DNA of 64,000 bases from Tritrichomonas foetus (taxonomy: Eukaryota > Parabasalia > Tritrichomonadida > Tritrichomonadidae), in the NCBI GenBank assembly GCA_001839685.1, contig MLAK01000636.1, positions 1 through 64,000 of the forward strand, read 5' to 3'. Of this stretch, positions 1-10,283 are shown piece by piece. The translations under genes and the position numbers were made by a program. A model generated the notes under the pieces. The model saw nothing but the letters and a program-made list of their open reading frames with translations. It was not told the DNA's origin and did no database searches. Every line of letters starts with the position of its first letter. Position 1 is the stretch's first letter.

Positions 1-378
1 TTCGTTGGTTTTCTCATTCATGAAATTTTCAGTTGGGATAAATTGAGCGAAGCGCAATTTATCACAACTGTATACTCTACTAAAATCAATACAAATTCAA
101 TTTTATCAAAATGAATTGCAAACAACTCATTTCAAATGAGTCATTTGATCACCGAATGAATGAAATTCAAAATAGCATTTTTTTGGTTGTTGATGTGATG
201 AAGAGTCAAATGTTTTTTCCATGAAACCGTATCGATGTGGTTAATGAATTAACCATTTCGAAAACTTCAAACAATCTTTTTGAGAACTTTTAGACATTAT
301 AATCTTTTTCAGAGTTTTTCTATAGTTTTTTTCTCTTTTTTGACAGATTTTCGACAATAACAATTCAACTGCAAGACG
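1..378. other. Intergenic region upstream of the DOCK-family gene
   Basis: AT-rich 5' flank with no convincing long reading frame. It holds a hairpin at 37-63: nine-base arms GATAAATTG (37-45) and CAATTTATC (55-63) around a GC-rich loop. A short minus-strand frame beginning with ATG at position 21 or 17 runs off the left edge, but only five to seven codons are visible, so a gene cannot be claimed. No clear TCA(C/T)(A/T) initiator is seen immediately before the ATG at 379. Confidence 0.5.
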
Positions 379-3300
379 ATGAAGCCCCAATCTTCGATTT
401 TTTTAGGAAATCCAAATCAACAGACTCCATCGATCAACGCAGCAAATACCTTGAATAATCCACAAGATCCGACCTCAAATTTCCAAACACCTGCGCCACC
501 AGGCAATCGACAGCTTGGTGGACCAATTAGTGGAGCAGCCTCAGCTCAACAAACACCATTTCGAGCTCCCCAGCTTGCGACTCCAGCAAGAACTTCTTCT
601 AATTTCGATTTTAGTAAAATGAGTATGGCATCTGGCTTTAATGTCCAGGCAAGGCAGCCGCCCCAACCACGCTCTAGTGCTGCCCCTGTTCAAAGAGGGT
701 CTCTAAGCGTTGCTAATAAGCCTTTGCCAGCTGGTCCAAATCAGACATCTCCATTGACCCCAGGAGCTATCAGCCCTCCAGTACCTCAGCCCTCTGTCCA
801 GATTGGTGCGAATATTACTCGCCAAGTTGGTGCAAATCCCGCGTTGTTTAGAAGTAATACTGTTTTAAATAATCGACCTCAATTGAGCGCAATTTTAGAA
901 ACAGCTCCTAAGGAGCCAGCACAAACTCCCCCACATCCTCCTGAGGGAGCTGTGCAGGATTCGCCCAGCAATTTATTTAATGCCCAAAAAAATCAGGCTC
1001 CACAACAACAAATACAACTACCACCACCACAACCAGAAACACAAGCTCTTCCATCAAACATTGCCCTGAGGAGATCAACACCTATAGGTGCAACTCCAAA
1101 GGGAACAATTATGACAGTTCAACAATTTCAGATTCTTCCTCCATCAAACCAATATCGTTACCTCCAACAACAACAACAACAATATATGCAAGAAGCTCAG
1201 CCTTTCCAGAGACTTACACAGCAGCAACTAATGCAAATGTCACCCGAGCAACAACAAAAATACAATCAGCTCAGACAGATGCAATTTTCTCTCCAACAAC
1301 TCCAACAAGTCTACCAGAAGTGCCAACAAGAAGCAGTGAAGCAAACAATTCAAGAAACTACTCAACCACCTGTCCAAGAACCAACTCCAGAACCACAACC
1401 TGAGCCAATCGTTGAAGCTGTTTCGCCAGCAACACCAAATGCTGTAGTTGAACCAATAGTTTCACCACCACAGCAGCACAAACCACTCACATTGAATCAG
1501 CCAGAACCAGCGCCAATTCAACCATCACCAATCCAGCCAGCACCAATTCAACCAGCACCAATTCAACCAGCGCCAATTCAACCAGCACCAATCCAACCAT
1601 CACCAATCCAACCAGCACCAATCCAACCAGCACCAATTCAACCAGCACCAATCCAACCAGTGCCAATCCAACCATCACCAACCCAGCCATCACCAATCCA
1701 ACCATCACCTGAACCGGTAGTTACTCCAGAATTCAAACCAATCATTTCTCCAGCACCTGAGCCACAACAACAACAGCTAGAAATTCCAACTGTTTCAATT
1801 ACTCCACCTTCAATTTTCAATAATTCCCAACCAGTCATTTCTCCAATTTCTATTACTTCACCAAATATTTTCTCGCCTTCATCCAAATCAATTCTCTCCC
1901 CAATCAGACAAGGGGCACCAACAATGCCAGGAGATTTACCAACTCATTTATCCCCAATTCAATCACAACCAGCTTTATCATCTCAAACTCCTCTTCAACC
2001 AATACCTTTGCAGCCATTTGAAGAACAACAACAAAGTCCAACCCAAACAAACTCCTTCCCATCACCAATTCCAAATGTAGTAATTCCGATGAATCAAGAA
2101 GTAGCACAACCATCTCAACTTGAGCAGCCATTCCCAGCTCAAACTGAGCTCCTGAAGCCACCCATATTCGCAAATGAAGTACTTAATGAAGAAGAATTCA
2201 CATTTGATGAAGATAACAATCAACTAAATGAAGAAAAGGCAATTGAAGCAGAATTTGAACAAGAAGCTACCAACGATGCAACTCCTGAAACTGATGTAGC
2301 ATATTCACTTCAAAACAAATCACCAGAAGTTGAACTTCCACCACGTGAGCCAGGTGAAAATCCAACTGATGTATTTAGCCAACCAATGGATGATTTTGCT
2401 CTCAATAACCTTATTGGCGGTGACATTGGCTATATGCCAGGAAACTTCAACTTCGTTGCAGACATGGGCGATCTTAACCTCTCTTCAAACGTTGGACTTG
2501 ATCCATTTGCAACGGATTCAATTCCACAAAGTGGCGATGGTTCTTGTATGATACCAGGAATGATGGATATTGGATTACCGAATATCAATAACATGTCATT
2601 CAATTCAGAAGGTATCGATTTATCTGTAAATCTTGATTCTTCACAATCTCAGAAAGAACAAGTTGAAACTGACGCAGGCGCAAGATATCATTCATTAACA
2701 GTAGATATTGATTTCAAACAGCTTAAAGACATAAAATTCCATGGCCGCAGAGAAACACTTCGTTCTACTCAACCACAGGCAGGTAGACCACCAGTAAAAC
2801 CAGCCAGGTCATCACTCACTTCTTGTTTACGTCCAGTTATAACAACAGAATCAATGAATGCTGTTAACGAACCAATTAGAAACTTACTCGAAAATAGTGC
2901 TGGTATTCATCAATATAGCTGGTCTTCACATTATGTTGTTAATTGTATTCCAGAAAGCAATCCATACATGGATCCAGGAGCTATCCAACTTTCAATGCAA
3001 GGTGCTTACAGCAAGCACCACATCATTCGCCTTTTCTCAGAAGATTCTAAACCATTACACTTCCAAAAGATTGTTGAAAAACCACCAAATATCAGAGATG
3101 GACCAACACCAATTTTCCTTTCTGATGTTACTGACAAGCACAAGCCACCACGCGTTGCTGAATCAACCATTATTCCAAGCGCTCCTCACCTCTTTACAAA
3201 GAATTCTAGAAATCCACCACCAATCTTCGTTGTTGAAGATTTACCAATCACTGAATTATCAAAGAGAAAGTTTGCCACCCTTAAGGTTGAAGATATTAAA

Positions 3301-6300
3301 ACAGATTTTGAATTATTGGAACCAATGTTCTTATCTGCATTTATTGTTCAAGATGGTCAAATGATCAGTGAATCATGGTACTTCACTCCACAAAAGACAT
3401 CACAATTTGTACCAGATATGATTCCAAACTCTAAAGCATCCTTCGAAATCCCATTAAATGTTGAAAATTCTTTCTTCTGTGTTGTTGCATCTCGCTTCTT
3501 GCTTCCAGAAAATGGTGCTAACGTCAACAAGTATTATTTGAAACCAACGCCAAAATTACGTGGACCTGCAAAAACACAAGCAGACTTCTTTGAAAAGTTC
3601 TCAGGAATTTTGGCTCCATATGCTATAACATATGTTGATCTTAAGAATATTATTGATACTAAATTCATTAACTTACCACAACCATTCGCCGTCACACAAC
3701 CAATTAAAAATATATTCAAATACTTTAAACCAGGCGTGTATCAAAAGGCAAATGAAGCTATTTTCCCAATCAGCATTTCAATTAGTGCGAATGTTGTTGA
3801 AACTACACACGTTCATGATTTAATGACCAAAAATGACATTGCTATTCGCCTTACAACACCACTTCCAAATCAACCGTGCTTCTTTTATAGGCATAGATTC
3901 ATGGTTCGCCTTAACCAAGTTACACTTCATACCAATTCAAGAAACATCTATGCAGAAATCTCAGTAAAAGAAGATCTTCCACTCTTTACATCGCCATTAA
4001 AGAAAGGAAAATGCAAGAGTACATTCACAAGATGTTGGTATCACGAAAAGAAACCAATTTTCGACGAACAATTCGCTATTGATCTTCCTTATCCTATTCC
4101 ACAAACTTTGAACTTGGTTATCAAGTTCATGAATGCATCACTCAAGAATGTTGCTGGAGCAAAAGGCAATGGAGCTTTAGTTGAAACAATTGGAACATGC
4201 ATTGTAACACTTATTGATGGAGACAAGATCATTGAAGATGGTCAACATATGGTAAGTGTCGAATATCCAGGAATGGGACCAATGCCACCAACTGTTAGCC
4301 TTACGACAACACTTGATTCTTCATTTATCTCAACTGATACAAACTTGAACAACTTTTACAAGAAAGTAAACAGCCAAGTTCTCCAATCATGTGACAGTAG
4401 AGAAGTTACAATAAACATGTTTTTGATCATCGATCAAATCGTTGGCGATATCATTAATAATGGTCTAGAATGTGTTAAATCTCTTGCTGCTCTTACAAAG
4501 AAAGTTGCTCCACTTGGATGGAAAAACATTGAAAGGAACTTGAATGATTATGCAATTTACTTTGCTTTAAGAAATGAAGAATCAATTAACCCACAATTCC
4601 ACAAGTCTCTTCTTCGAGCTTGGGCACAATATATGGAAACACAGCAATCAGACACACGCGAAGATAACAGCTTAATTCCATTCTTCTTCAATTTGATCAT
4701 CAAATCCCTCTACCTCACAAAGGATCAATCGTATGGTGAGGAATTCACAGAATTCATTGTTCAATGGTCAAGATTAATGGATTCTCAGCAAATTAGTGAA
4801 TATGCACGTTTCTTGAATCTTCTTTTTGATGTTGGTGGCTTCTATTATTCAGTTATTGCCATTGAATGCCAAATGGCTCACCTTCTTTCAACAACATCAA
4901 ATAGCAACATCAACATCATTAAGAACCAAACCATCCTTATCGAATTTTTGAACCAAGTTTTCCGTCCAAAATTATTCTATGCTGCAATTATCCATGTTAA
5001 CTTGCTTAATGAAAATATCATTGAGCTTATTTCTCACTCAAAGTCTGATGGCTCAAGCACACTTCAATTTATTTATCCTAACTTCCTTCGTCTTTTTGCC
5101 CAATACTCTGATGAAATGAATGAAAAGATCGCTGAAAAATTAGTAAATGTTCTTGGCGAACTTTCACCGTTCAATACACTTCCAAGTGAATGGAATGTTT
5201 CTGATGGTACTCACTCAGCAATATACTTCTTCTCATACATTCTTTCCAACATAGCTTATGAACCATTCAAGAAATGGTTCTCTGAAAACATGAAAGTTAA
5301 TGACTTCTTCGAGACTCTTCATTTCATTATTGATAAAGTGAAAGATCGTGAACTTATTAAAGTTACACAATATGCAATCTTGCATGCTCTTTCACATATC
5401 ATTGAAATGAAAGATGATGAAGGCACAATTGAAGCAACAAATGTTATCTATCATTACTTCTGTGTAGATATTTCATTAGATTTCTTACCATCACTTCTTG
5501 AACTCTTCTCTCGAATTATTCTCCAAGACTTTGAAAATACTTTGATTTATTCCAAACCAGCAATGACCAGACAAATAATCCGTGTTTTGGAGTTCAGTGC
5601 TTTTAACCAAGAAATGACAACCAAACTCCTTCGAACATTATTTGATACTGATCTTAGTGTTTGCGGAAACAACCGTCGTTCATTTGCCATTTGCTGTAGA
5701 GCCCTTGCTTCACTTAAGACACTTGAATTCGTTCGTGTTACTTCTGATCATCCAATCTTCCCAATAATTAATGAACTCAAGAACATCGAATTAGAAAGCA
5801 AGTCTGTTATGAGCGAAGAAAAGACTACAGAATTAATGAAGAAGAAAGCCAAATTACTTTTCCATTCCCCAGACGCAGCAATTGAAGTTCTTTCTGAACT
5901 TGTTGAATATCAAAGAAATCATGAATATTTTGCTGAAGAAATTCAAACTCTTCTTCTTCAAGCATCCATTGTCATGGAATTTATGGTTGCTCAAAAACGT
6001 ATGAACATTGATTACATGCACGCTAGCCGTCCTGCCGAAATATATAGCGACATTTGTCCATCATGTCTTGAATTTGTTTGTCCACCAGATGGCAACTTTG
6101 TTGCTTTGACATACTGCGACTCTCCAATATTCTCTGAACGATCACTCATTAACCATCTCATCTTCATTCTTGAAAGGAGTGCACAAACAAGATACTTTGA
6201 AATGGGATACTACCTCATTGATAAGATCTGGCCACTCTTTGAACACAGACGTCTCTTTTCGCTTCTTGAATCCACTTTCAAGATGTTTAACCAAGCATAT

Positions 6301-7155
6301 GAAACAATTGCTGGAATTCCAAGCGACGAAGAAAGACTCTTTGGTAAATACTTCCGTATTAACTTTTATGGTCAAGTCTTCAAAGAATTGAATGGTTCTA
6401 CATTCATTTATCGTGAAAAGAAACTTACTCACCTTTTCGAACTCACAAACAGGCTAGAAAGCCACTATACAGAACTTTATAAGCCAACACCAATCGAGCT
6501 GATCAAAGAAAGCGGAAATGTTGATCAATCAAGGCTCGAACCAAACAGAGGATACATTCAAGTCACTTTCGTTGAGCCTTTCTTCATGAAGAAGGAAATG
6601 CACGTGAGAATGACCGCTTATGAACGAAACCACCTTATTCGTATATTCTACTTTGATACACCATTTACCAAAGGTAGTGGGAAAGCACAAGCATCAATTG
6701 ATCAGCAATGGATTCGTCGAACCCTTCTTACTGTTCAGGAACCAATGCCATCCCTCATCAAGCGTATCCGTGTTATTGACATGACTGAAAAAGAATTCGC
6801 ACCAATTAGAGTCGCTTACAGGCAGCTCAGAGATAGAATCACCCAACTCAAGAACGCTGTAGATAGAATGGATTATCGTGCCATTCAACAACTTTTGCAC
6901 GAATCACTTCTCGTGCAGGTTAATGAAGGCCCATCAAGAATGGCTGAAGTTTTCCTTGCAGACAATCAAGAAAAGTCGAACTACACCGATAAGATGAAGG
7001 CAGCCTTCAAAGAGTTCCTCCACATAAACGAAATTGGTCTTGCTATTCACGGAAAGTGGGTGACAGATAATCCAGCATTTGTGCCACTTCAACACGAGCT
7101 CGAGTCTGGCCTGACCGGGCTCTCTGAAAAGCTCTCCAAATATATCACTGTTTAA
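379..7155 (+). CDS. DOCK-family Rho/Rac guanine nucleotide exchange factor with long P/Q-rich N-terminus
   Basis: A 2258-residue protein expected to activate Rho-family GTPases and so control actin and cell shape. Residues 1-720 are low complexity: proline, glutamine and serine rich, with about 14 tandem P-(A/S)-P-I-Q units at nt 1510-1710. A DHR-1/C2-like region lies near residues 1170-1340 (YAEISVKED, then a basic strand and a FDEQFAIDLP segment). It is followed by a long helical middle. The C-terminal DHR-2 catalytic domain spans roughly 1870-2258. Signature segments there are FDTPFTKGSGKAQ, QQWIRRTLLTVQ and QVNEGP (residues 2180-2185), the last corresponding to the conserved V-N-x-G-P stretch of the alpha-10 insert involved in nucleotide release. 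The length is typical of DOCK proteins (about 1800-2200 residues), with the extra length in the disordered N-terminus. The first ATG is used; a later start inside the disordered region cannot be excluded. Confidence 0.85.
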   Translation: MKPQSSIFLGNPNQQTPSINAANTLNNPQDPTSNFQTPAPPGNRQLGGPISGAASAQQTPFRAPQLATPARTSSNFDFSKMSMASGFNVQARQPPQPRSSAAPVQRGSLSVANKPLPAGPNQTSPLTPGAISPPVPQPSVQIGANITRQVGANPALFRSNTVLNNRPQLSAILETAPKEPAQTPPHPPEGAVQDSPSNLFNAQKNQAPQQQIQLPPPQPETQALPSNIALRRSTPIGATPKGTIMTVQQFQILPPSNQYRYLQQQQQQYMQEAQPFQRLTQQQLMQMSPEQQQKYNQLRQMQFSLQQLQQVYQKCQQEAVKQTIQETTQPPVQEPTPEPQPEPIVEAVSPATPNAVVEPIVSPPQQHKPLTLNQPEPAPIQPSPIQPAPIQPAPIQPAPIQPAPIQPSPIQPAPIQPAPIQPAPIQPVPIQPSPTQPSPIQPSPEPVVTPEFKPIISPAPEPQQQQLEIPTVSITPPSIFNNSQPVISPISITSPNIFSPSSKSILSPIRQGAPTMPGDLPTHLSPIQSQPALSSQTPLQPIPLQPFEEQQQSPTQTNSFPSPIPNVVIPMNQEVAQPSQLEQPFPAQTELLKPPIFANEVLNEEEFTFDEDNNQLNEEKAIEAEFEQEATNDATPETDVAYSLQNKSPEVELPPREPGENPTDVFSQPMDDFALNNLIGGDIGYMPGNFNFVADMGDLNLSSNVGLDPFATDSIPQSGDGSCMIPGMMDIGLPNINNMSFNSEGIDLSVNLDSSQSQKEQVETDAGARYHSLTVDIDFKQLKDIKFHGRRETLRSTQPQAGRPPVKPARSSLTSCLRPVITTESMNAVNEPIRNLLENSAGIHQYSWSSHYVVNCIPESNPYMDPGAIQLSMQGAYSKHHIIRLFSEDSKPLHFQKIVEKPPNIRDGPTPIFLSDVTDKHKPPRVAESTIIPSAPHLFTKNSRNPPPIFVVEDLPITELSKRKFATLKVEDIKTDFELLEPMFLSAFIVQDGQMISESWYFTPQKTSQFVPDMIPNSKASFEIPLNVENSFFCVVASRFLLPENGANVNKYYLKPTPKLRGPAKTQADFFEKFSGILAPYAITYVDLKNIIDTKFINLPQPFAVTQPIKNIFKYFKPGVYQKANEAIFPISISISANVVETTHVHDLMTKNDIAIRLTTPLPNQPCFFYRHRFMVRLNQVTLHTNSRNIYAEISVKEDLPLFTSPLKKGKCKSTFTRCWYHEKKPIFDEQFAIDLPYPIPQTLNLVIKFMNASLKNVAGAKGNGALVETIGTCIVTLIDGDKIIEDGQHMVSVEYPGMGPMPPTVSLTTTLDSSFISTDTNLNNFYKKVNSQVLQSCDSREVTINMFLIIDQIVGDIINNGLECVKSLAALTKKVAPLGWKNIERNLNDYAIYFALRNEESINPQFHKSLLRAWAQYMETQQSDTREDNSLIPFFFNLIIKSLYLTKDQSYGEEFTEFIVQWSRLMDSQQISEYARFLNLLFDVGGFYYSVIAIECQMAHLLSTTSNSNINIIKNQTILIEFLNQVFRPKLFYAAIIHVNLLNENIIELISHSKSDGSSTLQFIYPNFLRLFAQYSDEMNEKIAEKLVNVLGELSPFNTLPSEWNVSDGTHSAIYFFSYILSNIAYEPFKKWFSENMKVNDFFETLHFIIDKVKDRELIKVTQYAILHALSHIIEMKDDEGTIEATNVIYHYFCVDISLDFLPSLLELFSRIILQDFENTLIYSKPAMTRQIIRVLEFSAFNQEMTTKLLRTLFDTDLSVCGNNRRSFAICCRALASLKTLEFVRVTSDHPIFPIINELKNIELESKSVMSEEKTTELMKKKAKLLFHSPDAAIEVLSELVEYQRNHEYFAEEIQTLLLQASIVMEFMVAQKRMNIDYMHASRPAEIYSDICPSCLEFVCPPDGNFVALTYCDSPIFSERSLINHLIFILERSAQTRYFEMGYYLIDKIWPLFEHRRLFSLLESTFKMFNQAYETIAGIPSDEERLFGKYFRINFYGQVFKELNGSTFIYREKKLTHLFELTNRLESHYTELYKPTPIELIKESGNVDQSRLEPNRGYIQVTFVEPFFMKKEMHVRMTAYERNHLIRIFYFDTPFTKGSGKAQASIDQQWIRRTLLTVQEPMPSLIKRIRVIDMTEKEFAPIRVAYRQLRDRITQLKNAVDRMDYRAIQQLLHESLLVQVNEGPSRMAEVFLADNQEKSNYTDKMKAAFKEFLHINEIGLAIHGKWVTDNPAFVPLQHELESGLTGLSEKLSKYITV
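1510..1710 (+). repeat. 15-bp in-frame coding repeat (P-A/S-P-I-Q)
   Basis: About 14 tandem copies of a 15-base unit of the form CCAATTCAACCAGCA lie inside the DOCK-family reading frame and encode P(A/S/V)P(I/T)Q pentapeptides. Variation is mainly AATT/AATC and GCA/TCA, giving A/S exchanges. The repeat opens the other strand as well and creates spurious antisense frames. Confidence 0.9.
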
Positions 7156-7230
7156 TTAAATTAACTTACTTACTTCAAACTGTGTTTATCTATCTATCTA
7201 ACTATATATTTCCAGGAAATATTTCTAATA

Positions 7231-7258
7231 TAGGGTGTCCGGTAATGTGATGTCACTA
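7231..7258 (+). repeat. Mariner left terminal inverted repeat
   Basis: 28 bases, TAGGGTGTCCGG + 4 + GTGATGTCACTA, matching the complement of 8493-8520 at 24 of 28 positions. The four differences are consecutive (7243-7246). Confidence 0.9.
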
Positions 7259-7306
7259 AGTATAATAAAGTCATTTCTAATAAGTCATTTTTTATTGATA
7301 AGTATT

Positions 7307-8317
7307 TCAAAATATGTAGTCTCCATTGGCATCAATAACTTTTTTCAGTCTATTTTGCCATTCTGCAAAAACTGAAAACAAAGTTTCCGATGGAATTTCA
7401 TTGAAAATTTGGACTATTGTTTGAATCAAATGGCTTGGTGATTCAAAAACAATTCCTTTAACTTTTTCTTTAATAGTTCCAAATAAAAAAAAGTCGCTAG
7501 GCGCCAAATCAGGTGAATATGCCGGATGTGGAACTGATTCTAGTGAGTTTTCATTTATATATTTTTTGACAATTTTTGCCACATGAGGCTTTGCATTGTC
7601 ATAATGAACAAATAATTTTTTATAATTATTCGAGTTTTTAAACTCAACAATTTTTGACATAATGGCTGTAATATAATATGCAGCATTAAACTTTTCATTT
7701 GGCGGCAAAACATCAATATGAATTATCCCATGAGGGTTCCAAAATACAGTCACCATAAATTTAGTGATCTGAAACCCTGGATTTTGAATAGTTGGGATTA
7801 CTGAGTTTTCAGGAATCCATTGTGTATTGAAATCAGTCTTGGAATAAAACCAAGACTCATCTCCTGTTATTAAAAAGGTGAAATTAGTTTTTTGTTCTGC
7901 ATTCAAAATTTTAAGAAGTTTTTTTGCCAATAAAACTCTATTGGCCTTTTGATTTTCTGTTAGAATATGTGGCACCCATCGAAGATGCACATGTTTATAC
8001 ATTAATTTTGATGTTAAACGATCATAAATTGTCGATTTTGGTTCACCTAAAACATTAGCAATATATCGACACGATGAATGTGGAAATTCGGTTAAAACAT
8101 CTAAAATTTTCCAGTCAAGAATATCATAACTTTGGCACTTTTTCTCTTTTTTCACAGGCTGTGTGTTTTGACTTCTGTTCAGTTCTGCCATGACTCGGTA
8201 GATTTGTCTTTGAGACAAACATTTTTCTTTCAAGACACTCTTCATTTCTTCATATATTTCTTTGCCCCTTTTTCCTTCAAGCTGCAGAAAAGTTATGATT
8301 GAATGTTGATCAATCAT
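7307..8317 (-). CDS. Mariner transposase (D,D34D type)
   Basis: A 336-residue cut-and-paste transposase that would bind the inverted repeats and move the surrounding element. The N-terminal ~110 residues form paired helix-turn-helix-like DNA-binding segments. They are followed by a WVPHILTENQK motif, the family's WVPHEL linker. The catalytic triad is complete: the Asp of TGDESWF, the Asp of HYDNAKPH, and the Asp of SPDLAPSDFFLF, with 34 residues between the second and third, the mariner spacing. Length matches intact mariner transposases (about 340-350 residues). The ATG at 8317 is the first in frame. There is no frameshift or stop, so the gene appears functional. Related elements (Tvmar1) are known from Trichomonas vaginalis. 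Confidence 0.95.
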   Translation of the reverse strand: MIDQHSIITFLQLEGKRGKEIYEEMKSVLKEKCLSQRQIYRVMAELNRSQNTQPVKKEKKCQSYDILDWKILDVLTEFPHSSCRYIANVLGEPKSTIYDRLTSKLMYKHVHLRWVPHILTENQKANRVLLAKKLLKILNAEQKTNFTFLITGDESWFYSKTDFNTQWIPENSVIPTIQNPGFQITKFMVTVFWNPHGIIHIDVLPPNEKFNAAYYITAIMSKIVEFKNSNNYKKLFVHYDNAKPHVAKIVKKYINENSLESVPHPAYSPDLAPSDFFLFGTIKEKVKGIVFESPSHLIQTIVQIFNEIPSETLFSVFAEWQNRLKKVIDANGDYIF

Positions 8318-8492
8318 TTTTTAATAAACGTGCATCGTGTACGTTTATAAATTATTCTTTTTTTTTATGAAAAAGATTCTTTATCTCTATTTTCAGTCAA
8401 GAGAAAAAAAAATTGTTTTCAAAATTTTTATGTTAACATTGCATAGTTTATTATTTATAAATATAATGTATTGATTTCACTTCTAATGTGGG

Positions 8493-8520
8493 TAGTGACA
8501 TCACGCCTCCGGACACCCTA
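8493..8520 (-). repeat. Mariner right terminal inverted repeat
   Basis: Reverse complement reads TAGGGTGTCCGG + AGGC + GTGATGTCACTA and pairs with 7231-7258. Confidence 0.9.
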
Positions 8521-8524
8521 TATA

Positions 8525-8993
8525 TATTTTCAAATAATTTCATGTTATATCTGAAATATATACTGGTGAGAATAAAAGCTGATATTAAGTTTTACTAGCA
8601 TGCTCACTATCATTGAAACATATTAATTTATTCTTGTTTACAAAACAGAAATAAATTATCTTTCACAAGATATCTCAATTGGTTTCTCTATGAGGAGCAT
8701 CAAAAATGATTAATTGAGGGATCATTCATTTTCAATCACTTGATGCGAAGTAATGACAAAATGGAAAGCATGAAAACATTTTCTTATTGTACAAATTAAA
8801 GAAAAAAAAATAAATAAATGTATATTCTGAATAGCAAGAATTTTTATTACAATGGAATAAAAATGTGAAAAATAATAGAGTCTGAACAGAAACCCCTTTT
8901 TTGTTGTTGGGGTAGAATGCGCACAATATGGGTTTCTGTTGAATCTAATTAAAATAAATAAAAAAAACACTTTGAAGTAGAAAATAAAAAAAA
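8525..8993. other. Intergenic, no gene seen
   Basis: AT-rich spacer between the mariner element and the 3' end of the tetraspanin-like gene. Short antisense frames here (about 60-80 codons, phenylalanine/isoleucine rich) look like base-composition artefacts. Confidence 0.6.
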
Positions 8994-9581
8994 TTAATAC
9001 TTCATGTAGTATCCACGACTTCCTGTGTACATAATTCCTTCATCAAGATCGGGTTTCCGACAGGCAATGGTGAATGCCCAAACTACTCCACATATTAGCA
9101 AAGCTGCAAATACGTAAATTCCAACATATATATAAATGCCATAATCATTCAAAAAGTTCTTCAATTTCGCTTTACATGATTCAAATTTATCGCATTGGAA
9201 TTCTTTTTTGATTTCCTCGATTTCTTTCTCGTAACGTTCGTCGTCCCATATTGCCTTGAATTTTGCAAGGAATTTGTCTGTTGATGTTTGCATATAAACT
9301 CCGGCGGAAATTACAGCGAGCGCGATAATCAAATAAAACACTCCGAGGGTGGTTTTTGCACACTTTTTGCCACAACATGAAGCGTAAATTCCAAAACAAA
9401 AAGCGATGAAGCTGACGCAAACCGTGGTTATCAAAATGATTGTTGAGGTATTTGAAATATTGTCGAGTTTTTTAACTTTGAAAACGATGATCGCTGAAGT
9501 CGATACAATAACAATGGCACCAAGCGTAGCAAGTGTTAGAACAGTGAAGAGAGTTCTTCCACAACACTTACTGAAATTCAT
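8994..9581 (-). CDS. Tetraspanin-like four-transmembrane protein
   Basis: A 195-residue membrane protein. Four hydrophobic helices are visible: about 10-34, 45-68, 78-97 and 148-170. A short first loop separates TM1 and TM2. A larger polar loop of about 50 residues with two cysteines (QCDKFESCKAK) lies between TM3 and TM4, and the cytoplasmic tail is short and tyrosine rich (GSRGYYMKY). Cysteine pairs border the helices (KCCG at the N-terminus, SCCGKKC after TM2), as in palmitoylated tetraspanins. The canonical CCG is not in the large loop, so membership is by topology; another 4-TM family is possible. Trichomonads carry expanded tetraspanin families at the plasma membrane and flagella, linked to adhesion and vesicles. 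TCACAA directly precedes and overlaps the ATG and could be an initiator giving a 3-base leader. Confidence 0.7.
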   Translation of the reverse strand: MNFSKCCGRTLFTVLTLATLGAIVIVSTSAIIVFKVKKLDNISNTSTIILITTVCVSFIAFCFGIYASCCGKKCAKTTLGVFYLIIALAVISAGVYMQTSTDKFLAKFKAIWDDERYEKEIEEIKKEFQCDKFESCKAKLKNFLNDYGIYIYVGIYVFAALLICGVVWAFTIACRKPDLDEGIMYTGSRGYYMKY

Positions 9582-10197
9582 TGTGAAGGAATTCCTTTTC
9601 GGTAAAAAATCGAAACTTTTTATGAATATATTCGGTCTTCTAGATCGTCATTTCCACAAATAAATAGAAAAAGTTACCTCATATTTGAATATCACATTTG
9701 AAAAATATGGCATATTCAATTTTTGAATATTTCCTCCTAAACCGAAAATGCTCAAAAAAAAGTCTCTCCAAACTCATGACCATATATACCAAATTTTGAA
9801 TTTCTGGAAAAATAAGTAATTATTGAAACATTATTATACAATATGAGAAAATTATAATTTTTGCCCAACATCTTATTAATTATTAAAATCGAAAATTGCA
9901 AAAGGTCATATGAATTTAGATAAATACTTTGAAAAAGTGTATTTCCATATTCGAGAACCATAGAAAACCCTTTTTGAATTCATCATTCCAACATTTCACT
10001 TTGATCCCTCTATTTGAGTTTTATACACAAAATAATTGGAAAAAACGTTTGAATGAAGAATCAAAAGAATCATTTCGACATCGAAGAAAAGAGAAGCAAA
10101 GGTCAGTTGGAAGCACCATAACAAAAACACCATCATATATATCATTATTTTTTCGACAATTAAAACAACAACAACAACAAAAACAAAAACAAACAAA

Positions 10198-10231
<34 letters not shown>

Positions 10232-10283
10232 AACTTTACTTGAATGTGTAAAAAATCATCATGTCATTTCATTATTTTTCAAC
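9582..10283. other. Intergenic with 31-base poly-A tract
   Basis: No supported gene. An ACA/AACA-rich stretch leads into an uninterrupted A run at 10199-10229, about 55 bases beyond the 3' end of the BspA-like gene. A lysine-ending ~100-codon plus-strand frame across it is a homopolymer artefact. Confidence 0.6.
10199..10229. repeat. Poly-A (31 bases)
   Basis: Uninterrupted run of A on the plus strand following (CAA)n and AAAC-type repeats. No retroelement features accompany it. Confidence 0.9.

Larger units (their letters stand above)
7231..8520 (-). mobile_element. Complete mariner-family (Tc1/mariner) DNA transposon
   Basis: A 1.29-kb element with terminal inverted repeats: TAGGGTGTCCGG at 7231-7242 and its complement at 8509-8520, then four mismatched positions, then GTGATGTCACTA at 7247-7258 and its complement at 8493-8504 (24 of 28 positions match). 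It sits at TA; because the flanks read TATA on both sides, the duplicated TA may be 7229-7230/8521-8522 or 7231-7232/8519-8520. The single internal gene is an intact transposase on the minus strand. Insertion is 75 bases after the stop of the DOCK-family gene, so no host gene is interrupted. Intact ends and reading frame point to a recent, possibly active copy. Confidence 0.93.

Noticed and set aside
1..21. Possible minus-strand gene start at the left edge
   Set aside because: Only five to seven codons are visible; too little to support a gene.
1487..2173. Antisense open frames over the P/Q-rich part of the DOCK-family gene
   Set aside because: Their valine/leucine repeats are the mirror of the 15-base coding repeat; no independent start signal.
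10199..10229. Poly-A tract as the tail of a retroelement
   Set aside because: No reverse transcriptase, target-site duplication or processed gene copy next to it.
9929..10243. Plus-strand frame ending in polylysine
   Set aside because: Created by the poly-A and AAC repeats; no recognisable sequence.
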